Source: Angiostrongylus vasorum (Eukaryota; Nematoda; Chromadorea; Rhabditida; Metastrongylidae). From it: 64,000 nucleotides of DNA. The DNA lies in assembly GCA_018806985.1 (NCBI GenBank), contig JADANN010000355.1, positions 901,477 to 965,476 on the forward strand, in the 5' to 3' direction. This document shows, piece after piece, positions 12,828 through 27,800 of the stretch. A program made the position numbers and the translations under genes. The notes under the pieces were generated by a model. That model did not search any database. It was not told where the DNA came from and saw only the letters and a list, made by a program, of their open reading frames with translations. Every line of letters begins with the position of its first letter. The stretch's first letter is position 1.

Positions 12828-15800
12828 TACATTTTTTTAGCAGTTCATTTTCTATTATAAGTATACAAATGCAAAAATATATAATATCGTCTTAATTCAT
12901 TGCGAATGCAAAGAGATAAGGCTCATATAAAAATATTCGTGACAAAAGAACACGGGAGGTGTAGTGGTTAGTAGTGGAGCGCGTGCGTATTATCCCTCTT
13001 TCGTGGTGCTTGACTTTTCTCTAAGAGTTCTCTGTGCTTTAAAAGTTCGGCAATTATCTGTGGTAAGGTCTTGAGGAAACCAGCAGGGCTATTGAGTTAT
13101 TTTAAGAAGAAGAAATTCGACTACCAGGCAACGATATGTGTTAAAAAAGCTGAACTTAGTAGTTAAAACGATGCGAAAAAAGCGAATAGTTCGTGGATGA
13201 CGACTACAAAACATCGAAGCGAATAGAAGAAGTGCTAATATCCTTATAAATATGAAAACGGGTTACATAAATCAATAGATAAATTATAGGTATACACTGT
13301 AGAGCAGATTGAAAGTTTTTAAGTAAAAAATTCATCAAATATTTGATCATAAGATTTATTCAGATTGTGTCAGAACCGAAAACGATTCACGTTACAATTG
13401 TTGAAAAACAAGGCACAAATAGGAAGAACATCGCAAAGGCTGGTTAACAGTTTTTCTTCTATGATGCTGAGATATTTGCAAAACTCCGGAACGCAGGTGT
13501 CTGCGGTGAGGAACGAACGCGCTATTCTCCTTTTTGGGGAGTTACGCGTTCACCACCACAGCATGCGCGCCTTTTGTTTCGCCTCTCTCTCAGCTAGTTC
13601 TATCGATCTTCTGCTATCAGCGATCACCCGTTTTTCTTCTTTTCATTTTCAACTTTTAAAGTATTTGGGCCTATTGCAATAGACCTTTGCCCTCTCTTCG
13701 CAGAACTTTGATCATTCTCAGTATAGGTTATGTATCCTTTAGTCTAACTTCTGTGGATTTTCAGGAAAAGCCATTTTTTTATTATAAGTTTGCAGGTGTT
13801 TTTTAGATCAATCAGAAGGGATTACCAAGGCCGTTATTTCTATTATATTTAATTTGCTGTATTTTTTCGTTGCAATAGCGCAACTATAATGTCTGTGGAA
13901 TTATGAACGCCTTTCTCATGCCTGTCATAGCCCGCGCTACTTTCAGCAAGCGCATCTTGGCAATAATTGCTGTTCAGTGCTGGAGTTCGGCTTACTTAAG
14001 GTCTCCTTCTTGTCTTGGCTTCAATTCTGACTTCTTTACTCAGGTGAACATTCCGCTACCTGATGACGACGAAACTACAAAAGATTGTAGACTACCACAT
14101 CGTATTCCATTCGAAAGTGTTGACAAAACAGTAGCTGGATTTCTTCTTGCACGAGCTACTTGGTCAACGGAAAGCAGAACAAAAGAACGTCGCGAGAAAG
14201 ACTCACCAGAGCAGTCTGCTCGAGCGCAATCGTTCTCACTCATACCACCTGAGGTTCGTTTGATCAGTGATGAAGAGTTCGAATCGAATTCACGATGGGA
14301 TGCACTGGAAAAGAGATTTCAGAACCGAAATGCAGTTGGAAGAATACCAGTTGATCCGGCCGACACTGACGCCTCTTCTATAGTTCACGGCGAGGATCGC
14401 CCTCAGAGGACAACGTTCCGCACTATCGTCGACAGTATGCGTACCATTGGCTTAGCAAATGCAGTAAACCTAAGAAAGAGGCTACTGGAACGCGAACATG
14501 ATGCCTCCGAGCTGACGTACCCGGAAATTGTTCGCGAGGAGCCTCTGCCCGGTCTATTTGGTGCTATTGGTTCAATCTTCGGTCCTGCAGACGTGTCAAG
14601 AAAACTGAAACCAATGCGTAGACTGGTACCTCGACAACAGAATATTTCTACGACAACACTGCAACTGATGGTGAACATACAGGTAGCGGCGAATTTGCCT
14701 ACCAGAAATGACGGACAAATTCATCCTTTTGTTGAGGTCTCATTCCAGGTGCGATGTAAATCGATGGGCAACATTCTGGATATGATTTGGCACAAGTGGT
14801 TTTTTCGTTAATTGGGACACTTTTTTTGCTATAGAATTAGGGAAGTCTTCAAAGATCTCTATTCGTAGAAAGAATTTCTTTTTTTTGCCAGAAAATAGTT
14901 AAATAACAATTAAATATGACCACAGTGATGCTCAGATATTTGTAAAACTTCGGACTGCGGGTGTCTGCGGTGGTGATCAAACCCGCTATTACTCTTTCCG
15001 GGGGTTAACGTGTTCAACACCACACCATGCGGGTCCTTCGTTTCGTCTTCCTCTCAGCCTTATTTTAACCTCTAGATGCTATCAGCATTCGCACGTCAAC
15101 GAGATTGATCTGGGGAGCACAAATCGGCATTGAGTCCAGTTAAGCTGAAGCTGTCGTATAAATCACAATGTACTGATATGATCTATGGGTTGAAAAACAG
15201 CTGAGAGAAAGGCGAAACAAAGTACCGGATTGGTGTGGTGGTGAAGACGTTAACCTCCGGAAAGGGTAATAGCGGTTTCGATCACCACCGCAGACACCTA
15301 CGGTCCGGAGTTTTGCAAATATCCAAGCATCACTGTGGTTATATTTCGCATCATACCCTGCCATGAAAAAGAATAGATCGTAGATAAAGAGTGACTACAT
15401 TGTGAATAGTTCTTACGCATGCACTGTTGGTTGAAATGAAGAAGGCACGATCTCATAACACTTACTGAGCAATAGCAAGTGAATACTATAGTCCATTGTA
15501 TAACGTTTAGCAGCAGTACATTTTAGTTGACAAACGTTTCATTATTTTATAGCACCTGACCTTCTTCTTTGCAGAACAACTCAATGTGTACGCATCAAGG
15601 GTTTGGACGCCATCCGAATTGGCAGCACAGTTTTTCACTTCCAGTGAGTGATGCCGATGATCCGAAATCGATTACAGACACTATACAGCTTAATGTTTAT
15701 GATCAGGTACAAGATTCTTACGATCGTGGCGTGGTCATTCATATGTTGTCTGCCTTTATAATTCAATGTCACGATATAATTAACTTCACTAATTTCACTG

Positions 15801-18800
15801 AGGGCTCGCATTCCAAGTGGAGCTTGCACAGTGATTCCACATGTGAAGTTAGGATTGCATTCCCTCAAATGTAGTCGAATTGGATGACGTTGATGAGTTT
15901 TTGCTCTGAACAACAACGTACACCGTAATTCTTACTGCAGCTAAGAAACACCTGGATGGCTACGTGCTCGATTGTCGAAACAAAAATGGGTGAAAAAGCA
16001 AGTGTGGGATCTGAGTAAAGGTGTAGCAAACGACAAGGAATGATTTAGAAGTCATTGCTGAAGAAAATCATCTGCAAATAGTTACTACTTAATCAAAAAT
16101 TTCTCTTTGCTTAACTCTGTTTTATTCTGTTTCACACTAATCATGCCACTGTTGAAAGGAAGATTTGATTATGTCAGGTTTTCATCGAATCTTGGTGTTC
16201 TTTTAGCATTTTTTTCCATAATTCCGACTATTAATTCTATAATATATTTGAAATTTTCATCTTATTTCTTCATTCCGAGTCAGCCTGATAGAAGATTGGT
16301 TTTCCTGGTCATCATCTTCAATATCTAGTACAGAATCGAACAACAATGCCTTTCCGGTCAATTGTGAGTAGACTGGAGACGCCGTCATTTAGTTTCCATT
16401 CATCCTTGTCTTGTTCCACATTTATCTATTGGGTTCTACTCGATTGAAGACACGAACTGTACCGCACATCCTCGTGAAGAATTTTGGTAGTGACGATCTT
16501 TGCAGCTTTTATTGTGATCTTCGTGTTGCATGCTTGATGCTTCATAGCTCTCTGACGAACATGATTTCAGAGAAAGGTATCTGATACGAATTTTCTGATC
16601 GTGTTGCAAACCTAAGCTGGAATTGCTCTCTAATCCTCTAATCCAGGGATGGGACACTCCTAGCGTCACACTATCGATGGCATGTTCGATTAGGGTGGTC
16701 ACATTTTTGTTCTTAAAGGATGGAAGATAAAGCGTTCGTCATTCATCATTCATTCGCAGAGTGTTTTAACATATATTTTGCCTATAAAATCACCTGCAGA
16801 TTGCTAGCAACCTATTAAGCTTCTGTTTTTATGCCTCGTACCAGTTTGTCCTCTCTATACCGGCGAGAGTTTCGTTAAGCCAGAGTGACCTATCACACCA
16901 ATGACCAAGTATGTACTGTAGAGCATCTTTACCCATGCCGTAACACGCACCCTCATGCGAACACCGGAGCGAGTTTACCTAGGTGTAGGTAAAGGCAGTA
17001 ATAACGGACAATATGAGTGGAGCGGTTTATTCTTCCTCTTCCGCCTTACATCTTCGATTCTCACGTAAGTTTTTAAGCCTTTCACCCTCTTTTTTTCTCA
17101 GAGCTGTGGTCTGTCTGGGTAAACGGTTCCATTGAGTCCCTCTAATAGAATTAGGAACAAATACATTTCTCGTGTGCATCATTTTATTCAACATCAACCG
17201 TTGCTTGGTGTTTTCGTATAAAATGTCAAAGTCGCTTCTCATTAGTTTCGTCCGACTAATGCTTGGTGCTTGATGTTCCGATGTCGACGCCACTGTTAAA
17301 GGCGACCAAGGAGCTTAGTTCTTCCAGCGAAATCCTCATGTTAAATGAAATTGGTTTACAATAGTATTACTTTGCTATATGCGAGCCTATCTAGCACCGA
17401 CTGCCACAGGATTGATTGTCCTTTGAAAAACAAATTATTATCAATGGGCAATGAGCACCAACAACAACCGTCTTTATTAAAAGCGACACTGCCGAGTGAT
17501 GTTCTCATTCGAGTGGTGCTGTACTCCAGAAGATTCGACTAGATGCGAGTGCGATGACCCAACATTGTGACGACGAACGACTGTGGATCACCAATTCGGA
17601 TCGTCGGCTCTGAAGAAGACGAAGACATTGAAACGTAAAAGGAAAAAAAAATAAAGCTTTCGACGTTGATCTATCCCTGAGAGATGCGCAGTGCACTCGA
17701 CTTCATTTAGTATTGTTAGGAGGTGATTGAATGCATATCTGGCCTTTACAATGACTCGCGGTGGCCTCGCGATGTATCGAGCCAGTGCTACTACCCTCCC
17801 AGACAAGTCTGTTACCAATTTGCCGAACCTAAAGAGATGGAGGACTTGGTTGGCCATGGGCACGTGGGTCGATTCCACGTGTGTGTTGGCGCCTCCGACC
17901 ACTGCGCCACCCGCTCCACTGCAAAAGCGATAATATGAATGTGCAATGCGATGCCACTGGGGCACTAAACCATATTTCCGAGCATCCTCAAGGCCGAATT
18001 ATCGAAACGTTAGCCGAACAAATGTTTGTTAACAACTTCGGGTTAGTTTGTCAAAAAGATGAAGTCATTCTTACCGAGCTTAGGTGGAAGTTGTTTTACA
18101 AAAAATTGCCTTACAGTTTGTGAATTCGAGCAAATACGAATTTTGTGCAGAATTGAATGCCTTTGCTCATTGTCTTAATACACTAATTTGCGTCAGCATG
18201 TAAAAATTTGCGATAGCGCGTTAATGAGCCTTGACAGAAGGTTCTTCATAGGTTCCATGCTAATTTCCTCGGGGACGGGTACTTTTTAGTCTTCTTCAGT
18301 GTGATAGATAGTTTGAAGCATTCCTAGAGAGAACTACATTAGCGACAAACCTATCCTTAGTGGACGATGTAGAGGAAGATCGACAAGATTGTTGAAGAAG
18401 TCACAGTTGAATGCGTGGATCACGTTCTCCATTGCTTTTCTGAATGCAGTGACTGCTTCGTGTGGACATAATTAAACGCCAACATTGTTCATCTAATTGG
18501 GAAAGTTATGTCAAATGTCAAGCGTTGTAGTTATTCTTTTCAAGCTCTGTAATTTTAGTTGAGGAAATGCTCTTCACACCATAATGATCATTTTCTTCAA
18601 TGGCTTCTTCGCAGAGTTCTGCATGCTCAGGTGCAAATCTCTTGTTCTCATCGACACCGCGGTAGCTTCGCAAAAGCAAGCCAAATAATTCAAAAGAAAA
18701 AGATTTATGATGATTTAGGGATTTCGTCTTCCGAACGTTGTAATATACTCCTCTGTTGCGGCAGAAGCGATGAAGATAGTAAGCCAATACCACGCTGTAC

Positions 18801-21800
18801 CTTGAGTAGCGAGAACTGCCTTCGGAATGAACGCATCGTATTTTTATACCCTTTTATAGCTCAAGGGTTGAGATTCCTAATCCGACAATTCTGATAAATC
18901 GATCGCAGAATAGTTTACTGCTTTTTGAATGGATGTGATTTTAATGCTACTTGATTCTTATATTTAAAATGTCTAAGCGTCCAAATACATGGAATTTCTG
19001 TTCGAAGCATTCACTCACTTTGAGTTTTCCTCGTGTTCGGTTACGTCCTTAAACTTATTTCAGTGAATTCACTTTATTACGCCTGCCGGTAAGTTGGCTA
19101 TCCGCATAAATCGCTGGTAAGGAGGAAACCTGCTTGTTATCGACACCATCCGTTGACGGCTTGTAGTGAAGACTTTCAGTTGTTGACTATGACTATCGCA
19201 GCATTCCAATAAAAAGAAAGCTCTAAAGCTATCGGCGTTGATCAATCCGTGAAGGATGCGCCATGCATTCGACTTTATTAGGTATCGTTGGAGGTGATTG
19301 AATGCATATCTGGCCTTTATATTGACTCGCGGTGGCCTACCGATGTATCGACCCAGTGTTGCTATTCTCCCAGACAAGTCTGGTACCAATTTTCCGACTC
19401 CGGAAAGATGGAAGGCTTGGTGAACCATGAGCGCGGGGATCGATTCTCTTGTGTGTCGCAGTGGCTCCTCCAACCACTGCGCCACACGCGCCCAACATTC
19501 CAATAAGGAGACAAATCCACAGATCATCGAGCTGATGCTGAGCTGAAAATACACGAAAGAGACACTCTTTATTGGTGATATCTACAAGGTAGTAGAACAA
19601 ATGGAGGAAGTTCTAATGTTTTCGTGACGTTATGAGGACGATCCGTCTGTGTATTTTTGCTGTTTAACATCTAAAATGATATCTATGCCTTTTTTTCTAT
19701 GGATTTGAATTTCATCGGTTTTCGTCAAAGCCGTTAACTTTTCACATTGACATCGTAAAAAGCGAACTGTAAACAGATTTCTGTCCTCGTTATCACTGCA
19801 CATTTGCTCTCGTGTCTATTGATTGTGTCTTGAGGAAGGCTCACCAGCGACGCCTTTAAGTGCAAACAAACGTCGGATTACTTTCTGGGATTTGTCACTC
19901 TTCACGAGTAACTTAGATCTTCGCTACCGACTAGAGTTATGTAAAAATTTGCATAATAATGAGGACAATTACACATTTTTTTGCTGTGTTCACAGGTTGG
20001 ATGTGGGTTTAGTGTAGTGCTTATAGGTGCCGTGTAATACACACATGACTGTTGGCCTGTACTCTTGCCTCAGGCTAACTTAACCCACATCTGTATGGTA
20101 TCGGCAAATTGATAGCAGACTTGTCTCGGAGGATGGCAGCACTGATACATCGATGGGCTACTGAAAGTCATTGTATAAGCTAGATATGTATTCAATCACC
20201 TCTGTGTGCTTCCAGTGGAGTCGAATGTATGGTGCATCGATCAACGTCGAACATTTCACCTATTTTATGGCTTATTCACAAAATTCATTAGCGTACAACC
20301 CATTGACTAAGCAACTCTCCTCGTTTCGACAAATAGCAGAACGCAGAGCACAGTTCGGCAGTCTTTTCCATTATCTGCTGATTGATGATGCTGTGCTCTT
20401 CCAGCTTTCTATCGCGTTAGAATACGCATAATTTTTTCTAGCACCTCATCTTTTCAATAGTAAGAGCTTAAGAATTGTTTTTGGCTTGCCATTTGTTGGT
20501 TGCTTAGTTTCCTTACCGGACGAATTTCGTGTGAATCAGAATATTCTGATTTACAGTATGAACGTATTTTATGACTAGCAATTCTGGGCCTTTGAAAGGT
20601 TTGAAGGGGTCTTTTCTAAATCTACGACATATTCCAACATGTTCCAGCCGAACTTGGTAAGCAGAATATTCGAACAGTGGACTGATAGCTGGAAAAGAAA
20701 TTTCGAACAAGAACACATGCTGATAAGTGTGACTAACAACACAATATATGTGTTGGTAGGGAAACTCATAACGAGAGGAATTGGAATCAGCCGTATAACC
20801 TGTAGTCCCATTGATCGTCGAGTGACTCGAGCGGACGCTAGTAAATCATCCATTTTTCCCTGTCGCGTGCAGGAGTAGCCCAGTGGGTTCTGCTCACTCT
20901 AGAGACTCGTTGAGTATCACTTCTTTCTTCTAGGCTCATCGTTAAGAACTCTGACCATCGGGTCGGTGGTCTTCCTGCAGTGCGTTTAACATCGCGAGGA
21001 ATCCAGTCACTCACCGCTCTTGTCCATCAGTTCTCATTCATACGCATTACATGTTCGGCCCACCTTATCGAGTGTTTTGCGTACAGAACGATATTTTTGA
21101 TTTTTTGATCGTTGACGCAGGTTGGAGCTTCGGATCCCTTCCCTTACTTGTGTGGAACGGGATACTCCTAGCATCGTCCTTTCGACTGCGCGTTCAATAA
21201 TGCTGAGTGATTTTTTCATCCTGCTTACGCAGCCACAGGTTTCTGAGGAATACGTTAGGGCAGGAAGTACCGTTGAGTCGAGAAGGTGGGCACGGAGTCG
21301 GGTGTTCCTTGTTCTCTTCACTACAACCTCGATGCTCTTGAATGCACCCCAAGCCGCTCGTTTCTTTCTGCTCAACTCTGGAGCTAAGTCGTTCAACATG
21401 CTGACTTTCCGACCTAGATAGACATAACTGGAGCATTCGGAGATATTCGTTCCGTTGAGCGTGAATGGGGCATACGAAACCAATCCGTTCCTTATGAACA
21501 TCGTTTTTGTGAGATTCAGCTGAAGACCAAACTTTCCACAGCCTTTACCAAAATCGGTAAGCATTCGTTCCGCTTGGCTAATGTTTAGTGTTACGAGGAC
21601 GATGCCATCAACAAAGCGATGATTGTGTAATTTCCGACCATCGGTTTTCATTCCCATTTTATCCCATTCTAGTGTTCGCATGACGTTCTGGAGGGCGGCG
21701 GTAAATAATTTTGGCAAGATGGTATCGCCTTGCCTAATTCCTGTTTTGATATCAATGATAAAATCGTTGTAGAATAGTGATATCTTCCTTGTGAAATTCT

Positions 21801-24800
21801 TGTACAGCTCACGAAGAATCTTTATCTACTGAGTAGGGACTCCTTGACTATCCAGAGTTTCCAAGACTGCTTCTATCTCGACTGAATCAAAGGTCTTTTG
21901 TAAATCGATGGAGGTGAGACATAGCGGTCTTTTGCACTCTCGCGATACTTCAATGAACCTTGTTACCGCGTGGATGTAGTCCATCGTACTAAGCCCTTTT
22001 CGAAAGCCTGCTTGCTCACATAGCCGTCCTTCGTTCAGCGTTCTGTCAATCCTGTTTAAGATGACTCGAGTGAAAAGTTTGTAGACGACAGACAGCGAGC
22101 AGATTGGGCGATAGTGGTCGATATCGTGTAGGTCACCCTTCTTGAACAATAATACGGTCTTGCTGGTCTTCCAGTAGGTACGAACCTTGCATTGGGACAG
22201 GTAACGTGTGAAGAGCCGAGCCAGTGTGTTTATTATCCCGTCCGGACCTGGTGCTGTTCGACTTTTCATCGACGAGACGGCATGTCGGATTTCGGAAGGG
22301 AAAACCGATGGTACAACATATCCATCCTCTTTTATTTCATATGACGGAACGTGGAGGTGGCTATCGAAGAGATCCGAGTAGTATTCGTGAATAATTTTTT
22401 CCATTGCCTTTCTCGACGCTGTAATTGTTCCGTCTGGGCGCCGGAGTGCAATCATTTTTGGTCTTGTAATTGGCGAAGCTTCGGTGGCCTTTGCGAATGC
22501 TTTTCGCATCCTCTGCAGCTTCGACCACTACTGCTGCTCTTCTCTCTTTAAGGTCTTCTTTTGTCGCCTGTCTGCAATGTTTTGCAAGTTCGGACGTTAG
22601 TTCGCGGTTGACTGCAGCTCGTGCGATTCCACGCTGGCGTATCAGCTCGAGTGTTTCTGGAGACAGACGTCTCTTGGTGACTTTCGAACTGTCAGCTTTC
22701 ATAGCGATAGCGTGAAGATGTTGAATGAGCCGATCGCATTTTTTCGTCGATGTTATCGACAACGGCATCTTCCCAGCATCCGACTAATGAATTGAATAAG
22801 TCCCAGTTTATGGTGGTTCTGAGACTTCGATTTTTGAATTTAGCGGCTTTTTTCTCCTTTCGGCGAGAAATAGAATCTAGCACGAAGGAGACGGTCGTTT
22901 GATCTTGTGTAGAATTTTGGGACAACAGCGACATCCGTGAGGCAAGAGCTTACATACTTCCCTGTCACTTGATTACAGGCTTTTGGCCGAATTGAGCCGT
23001 AGAATACAATCCTCATAAGCGAGAACGCACCCACACACGCATGCATGAATACACCTATCAAATACAGAAGCCTTCCTGCAGTACGTTTGTCATCCCGAGG
23101 AATCTAGTCATTAACGGCTCCTGTCCATCGGTTGTCTTTCATACGCATTACGTATCCGGTCCACCTTATCTTCCACTGTTTGGCGTACAGAACGGTATCT
23201 TCGGTTTCTGATCGTTGATGCAGGTCGGAGCTTCGGATCCCTTCCCTTAGTTTTGTGAAACGGGATACCCCTAGCATCGTCCTATCGACTGTGCGTTCAG
23301 TAACGATGATTGATCTTTCATCCTGCTTACGGAGCGACCAGGTTTCTGATGCATACGTTAGGACAGGAAGTACCGTTGAGGCGAAAAGGTGGAAGGTGGG
23401 CACGGAGTCGGGTGTTCTTTGTCCTCTTCACTACATCCTCGATGTTCTTGAAAGCTCCCCAAGCCGCTCGTTTCCTTCTGCTCAAGTCTGGAGCTAAGTG
23501 TTTCAACATGTTGATTTTCCGACCTAGATTGGCATAATTGGAGCATTCGGAGATATTCGTTCCGTTGAGCGTGAATGGTGCATACGAAACCAATCCGTTC
23601 CTCATGGAAGTGGGTTAAAATGACATGATATATGTTCACGTGGTGTGTGAGTTCAATGGTAAGAGACACCGTGCAATACAGATACGATATCCGGCTCCTA
23701 AAACTGAGCAAGTCTATCACAGTTACAAGATAGGTAAATTGTACCATCATTGCGAAGGTAAAATCCGAGCTTGATGCATTGGTAATGCAGAGAAAGTTGC
23801 TGTTTAAGTGAGGTATACGTTTCTATCACAAAGCGAACAAGAGACACGTCCCACTCTAGGATTGAACAACTCCAAACTCTTCGTGCTGTGTGCCTTTATA
23901 ACAGTTCTTTATTTGATATGAATTGAGTTCTAAGAAAGTCACACTACGAATTTTTTTGTCCAAAATCCGACGTTTCATACTGAATCATTTTTTTTCATAG
24001 TGAACAAACAATCTGTGTTATGCAACCACAATGATGCTGAGAAATTTCCAAAACAGTCTATGTTATATTTGTTCTGGGACTGAAGTTAATTCAAGGGATG
24101 AGCTCACCTTCTATGATCGACACCATTGACGGATACTTTCCGTACATTCACAATAATATTTATGCAGATGTGTATTGATTTTCCTTCGTGTACATGAAAC
24201 CTGCACATTTATTTGGCCAAAACGTCCCAATATTGAGGAGCTGGGATGTAAATACATGAGAGACGACGGAACTGTCGCTGACTAAGAGGCACTACATCTA
24301 CTTCGGGAACTCCGAGCAACCTATCCAAGGGCGCAGTCAGGTCCATATCTAGAACGACAGACGGCAGCACTCTTCTTGACGAAAATGTCAAAAGCAGAAC
24401 AATCCGTGCTTTAGTTCATTGAACGAACTAAACTCAATGGCCAATCTTCGCTTGCGATAACACCGCGTGACGATTTGATTGGTGATTGTTCTAAAAACTC
24501 TATGAATAACAACAACCAATATATTTGGACATTTTATTCATATGTATGGAGATTTCTTGACATATGTAGGCATGAAATATTGGCATCAATTGGCTTTGTG
24601 TTAAGCCATATTAGCAGTGGTGGTGATGATGGTCGTGGTGATCGTGATGCCCATGGTGACCATGACGGTGGAACATATCGTGTAATATGCTGTGATGATG
24701 ATGATGATGTGGTTCTTGGTGATGGTGATGATCTTCTTGCACGATAACCTGCACATGATAAAAATTTGATCAATGCAATGGAAATATTAGGAAAGAAGTA

Positions 24801-27800
24801 CAAAGGTGTTATAAAATTTGCCCAGAACACCGAAACTCAGCACACAAGTTTTCCGCTGACAAGTTCTTCTTGGGAAAAAAGGGCAAGTTCTAAAGAACCC
24901 TGTGAATATTTCTGTTTTACGTAATGTCCGATAAAGTGAATTCTTGTGGGCTTTCACTACGACTTATTTTCTCGTCTATTCATGAACCGAGTGAAGGATG
25001 AAATTACCAAGAGTTTAATTTGATTTGCGACTTTTCTCCCGTGCGTTCGATCACTCTTTCTTGATGACGCCGTAAATGGTCTACTGTTATGTCATAATTA
25101 TTATGATTATGAGAAGTGGTTATGGTTATTATGACTTATAAAAACCCACGTTGTAGTTGTTTCAAAACGAGAAGAAACTCGAGCTGAATCAAAGAACTTA
25201 CCGGTGGTGTGATGTGAACAGGTGGTTGAACGTATGGTGGAGGTTGTGGTGGTGCATACGATGGACCGTAAGGTGAATAGCCAGGATAACCATACTGTAA
25301 TCAAAAAGCTACAGTCAATTTAACCGAATATTTTTGGACAGTTCTTTTAAGCTGTTATTTTTAGCGTTCATTATACTCAGTAAGATAAACTATTCCCTTC
25401 CTATATAAATCTTGGAAAAATCAGTAGAACTGTTAGTGTTTGTGATGGTGATCTACAGTAAAGATTTTTTGCCGCGTATATACGCAAACCCCGGTTGATC
25501 TACCCGATCAATAAACATTTGTTGATCCATTAGATCAATATCTATTTGGACTGAACAGAAGACCGTTTGCAGTCAGGTAAGAGGAACCAGTCAGTGTTTT
25601 TTCCAAACTAGGTTTTAAGAATTATAAGATGAATATTGATTTTTGTTGAAAGCGGAGAACAGACCTGATTTCCGTAGTATGCCATGATGGCTGCTGATAA
25701 GAAGTGACACTAGGCAATGGATGCCCGGAAATGACTGGCTATTTATTGGCAAGGGCTTTGGATGGGCGTGCTTTCGTAATCAAACAAGCGTCACCGACTA
25801 CAAAGAAAAAATGACTCATCCTATTTCGGTGACTAATTCTTCGATTATTTGGATGACCTGTTATGAAAATACTACAGGACCCGACCCACTTTCTGCTTTC
25901 TTGGTACTATACTTGTTTGGCACGTTCTGTTTTCTTGAAGACGAGGGCTAGTCATGTTACACCATCCCGAGATCGTCATCGCAAGAAGTTGCTGGTCATT
26001 TTAAAGACGATAGGTGGTTTTTTTCAGGACGTTGACGATTCCAATTGATTCTTTCTTAGCATATCTACCAGAACGAAACGTGGAATAACATTCCAGTCCT
26101 TGCTGAAACTTCATCCCTCGCCTTCACCCTAATTACTGCTGAAAATTTCGGTTTGAAAAAGCCAGGAGAAGCGTTTTGTCTCGATGAGGTGTTAGACCAC
26201 TGAAGAATAAGGGGAGAGAATTAAGGCCGATTAGACTCCAGAAGAAGAATTTTCGTGTTTATCTTTTTTTTCCGGTTCATTTTCACAGAAATTAAGGTAA
26301 GTTCTAGGCGAAATAAAGAAACAGCACGCTCTATGTATTTCTGCTGTCGTTGATAATCACTCCTTCGTACTTCATAGTGTTACATACTCGTTCCTCCTTG
26401 GTACATAAATTGCCCATTCCTATATGTCGTGAGCCTCAACACATCGTCAATTAACAAAGTAGGCGGTTTTTTCGTAGATATGGTCAGTCGAAGCTTTGCT
26501 GTTGCCCCGAAATAGCAATGCCGTCAGAGCGTCACTACATCTAGTAGCCTACTCTCGTAGCATAAAGGCATGATCAGTCTTTATCCCAGGCTACTAATGA
26601 CTCCTGCGACTAATCGGCCGGAGTTAGAAAAGGCAAAATCTTCACATGTTCCTCTTTACGGACAAAATATTGGTTTCTAGTGAATATAACCTCCGTGGGA
26701 TTTTCATTCGTTTTCGCAATGCGTCAAAAACTTCCATTCTGCTGTGCTCATTTGGGGGAATACGAAAAGATATGAGGGGCTTTATATTTACCGTTTTTGG
26801 GAATGCGGTACTTACGGATCAATTTTCGTACCCTGCTCCGTCGTCGGTTTGCTGTTACTTGAGCTCCCGAATAGAAATGACGAAATACTTAGCGTACGCT
26901 GCAGTTTCCACTGATATTTGAATGACTAGTGATTTAAGAATAGAGAACAAACCCTTTCTGCGAAATCGAAGAAAAACTCCGCTCAGATAACAGTTTCATA
27001 TAATCGACTGCCAAAGGAGAAATCCTGATCATTATGTGTTCAGCTCATGCTAAGAAACCTAAGACAACGGGAATTGTCGAAGCGCCCCTTAACGTACCTC
27101 CCGGATTTTGATATTACAGTGAAATCTTTTTTGCGTGATACTCGAATTTGGATTGGTGAAGACTTGTTCTTTTACTATGCAGTCAGATCGCAATAGAATA
27201 GAACGACCAAGAACCGATGCGCGATGAAGAATATCGGATAGCAAGCTTTCCGTTATCTAAACATTTTTGAATAATCCATATTAATATTTGCTTTGTGCAC
27301 AAACATCATCATGCCTTAGCGCTTACAGCATACTCTTATGGATTTGTTTAATAGATTGTGAGCACGTTGGATAAAGACGACCGTGAAGTGAACACTGTAC
27401 ACGAACAGCTACTTCGTCGTCTCATCGGATGGGTTGAGGTGCCATTCTCGACGGTGCTCGCAATGGGGAAAATTGATGGCTGGTTACGAATTCATCGACC
27501 CAATTTTCATACAGGATACAGGTAATGCTCTAATTTAGAGTCATAAATAAAGGGATAGAGCTCTCGGCGTTGATCAATTCCTGAGAGATACGCCATGCAT
27601 TCGACTTCACTAAGCATCGTTGGAGGTGACTGCATGCATATCTGGCCTTTATGATGACTCGCGTTGGCCTACTGATGTATCGAACCAATGCTGCTATCCT
27701 CCCAGGCATGTCTGTACCAGTTTGCCGACCCCCAGAGGGATAGAAGGCTTGGTGAGCCACGGTCGCCTGGACCCCTGTGTGTATTGCAGGGCACCTCCGA

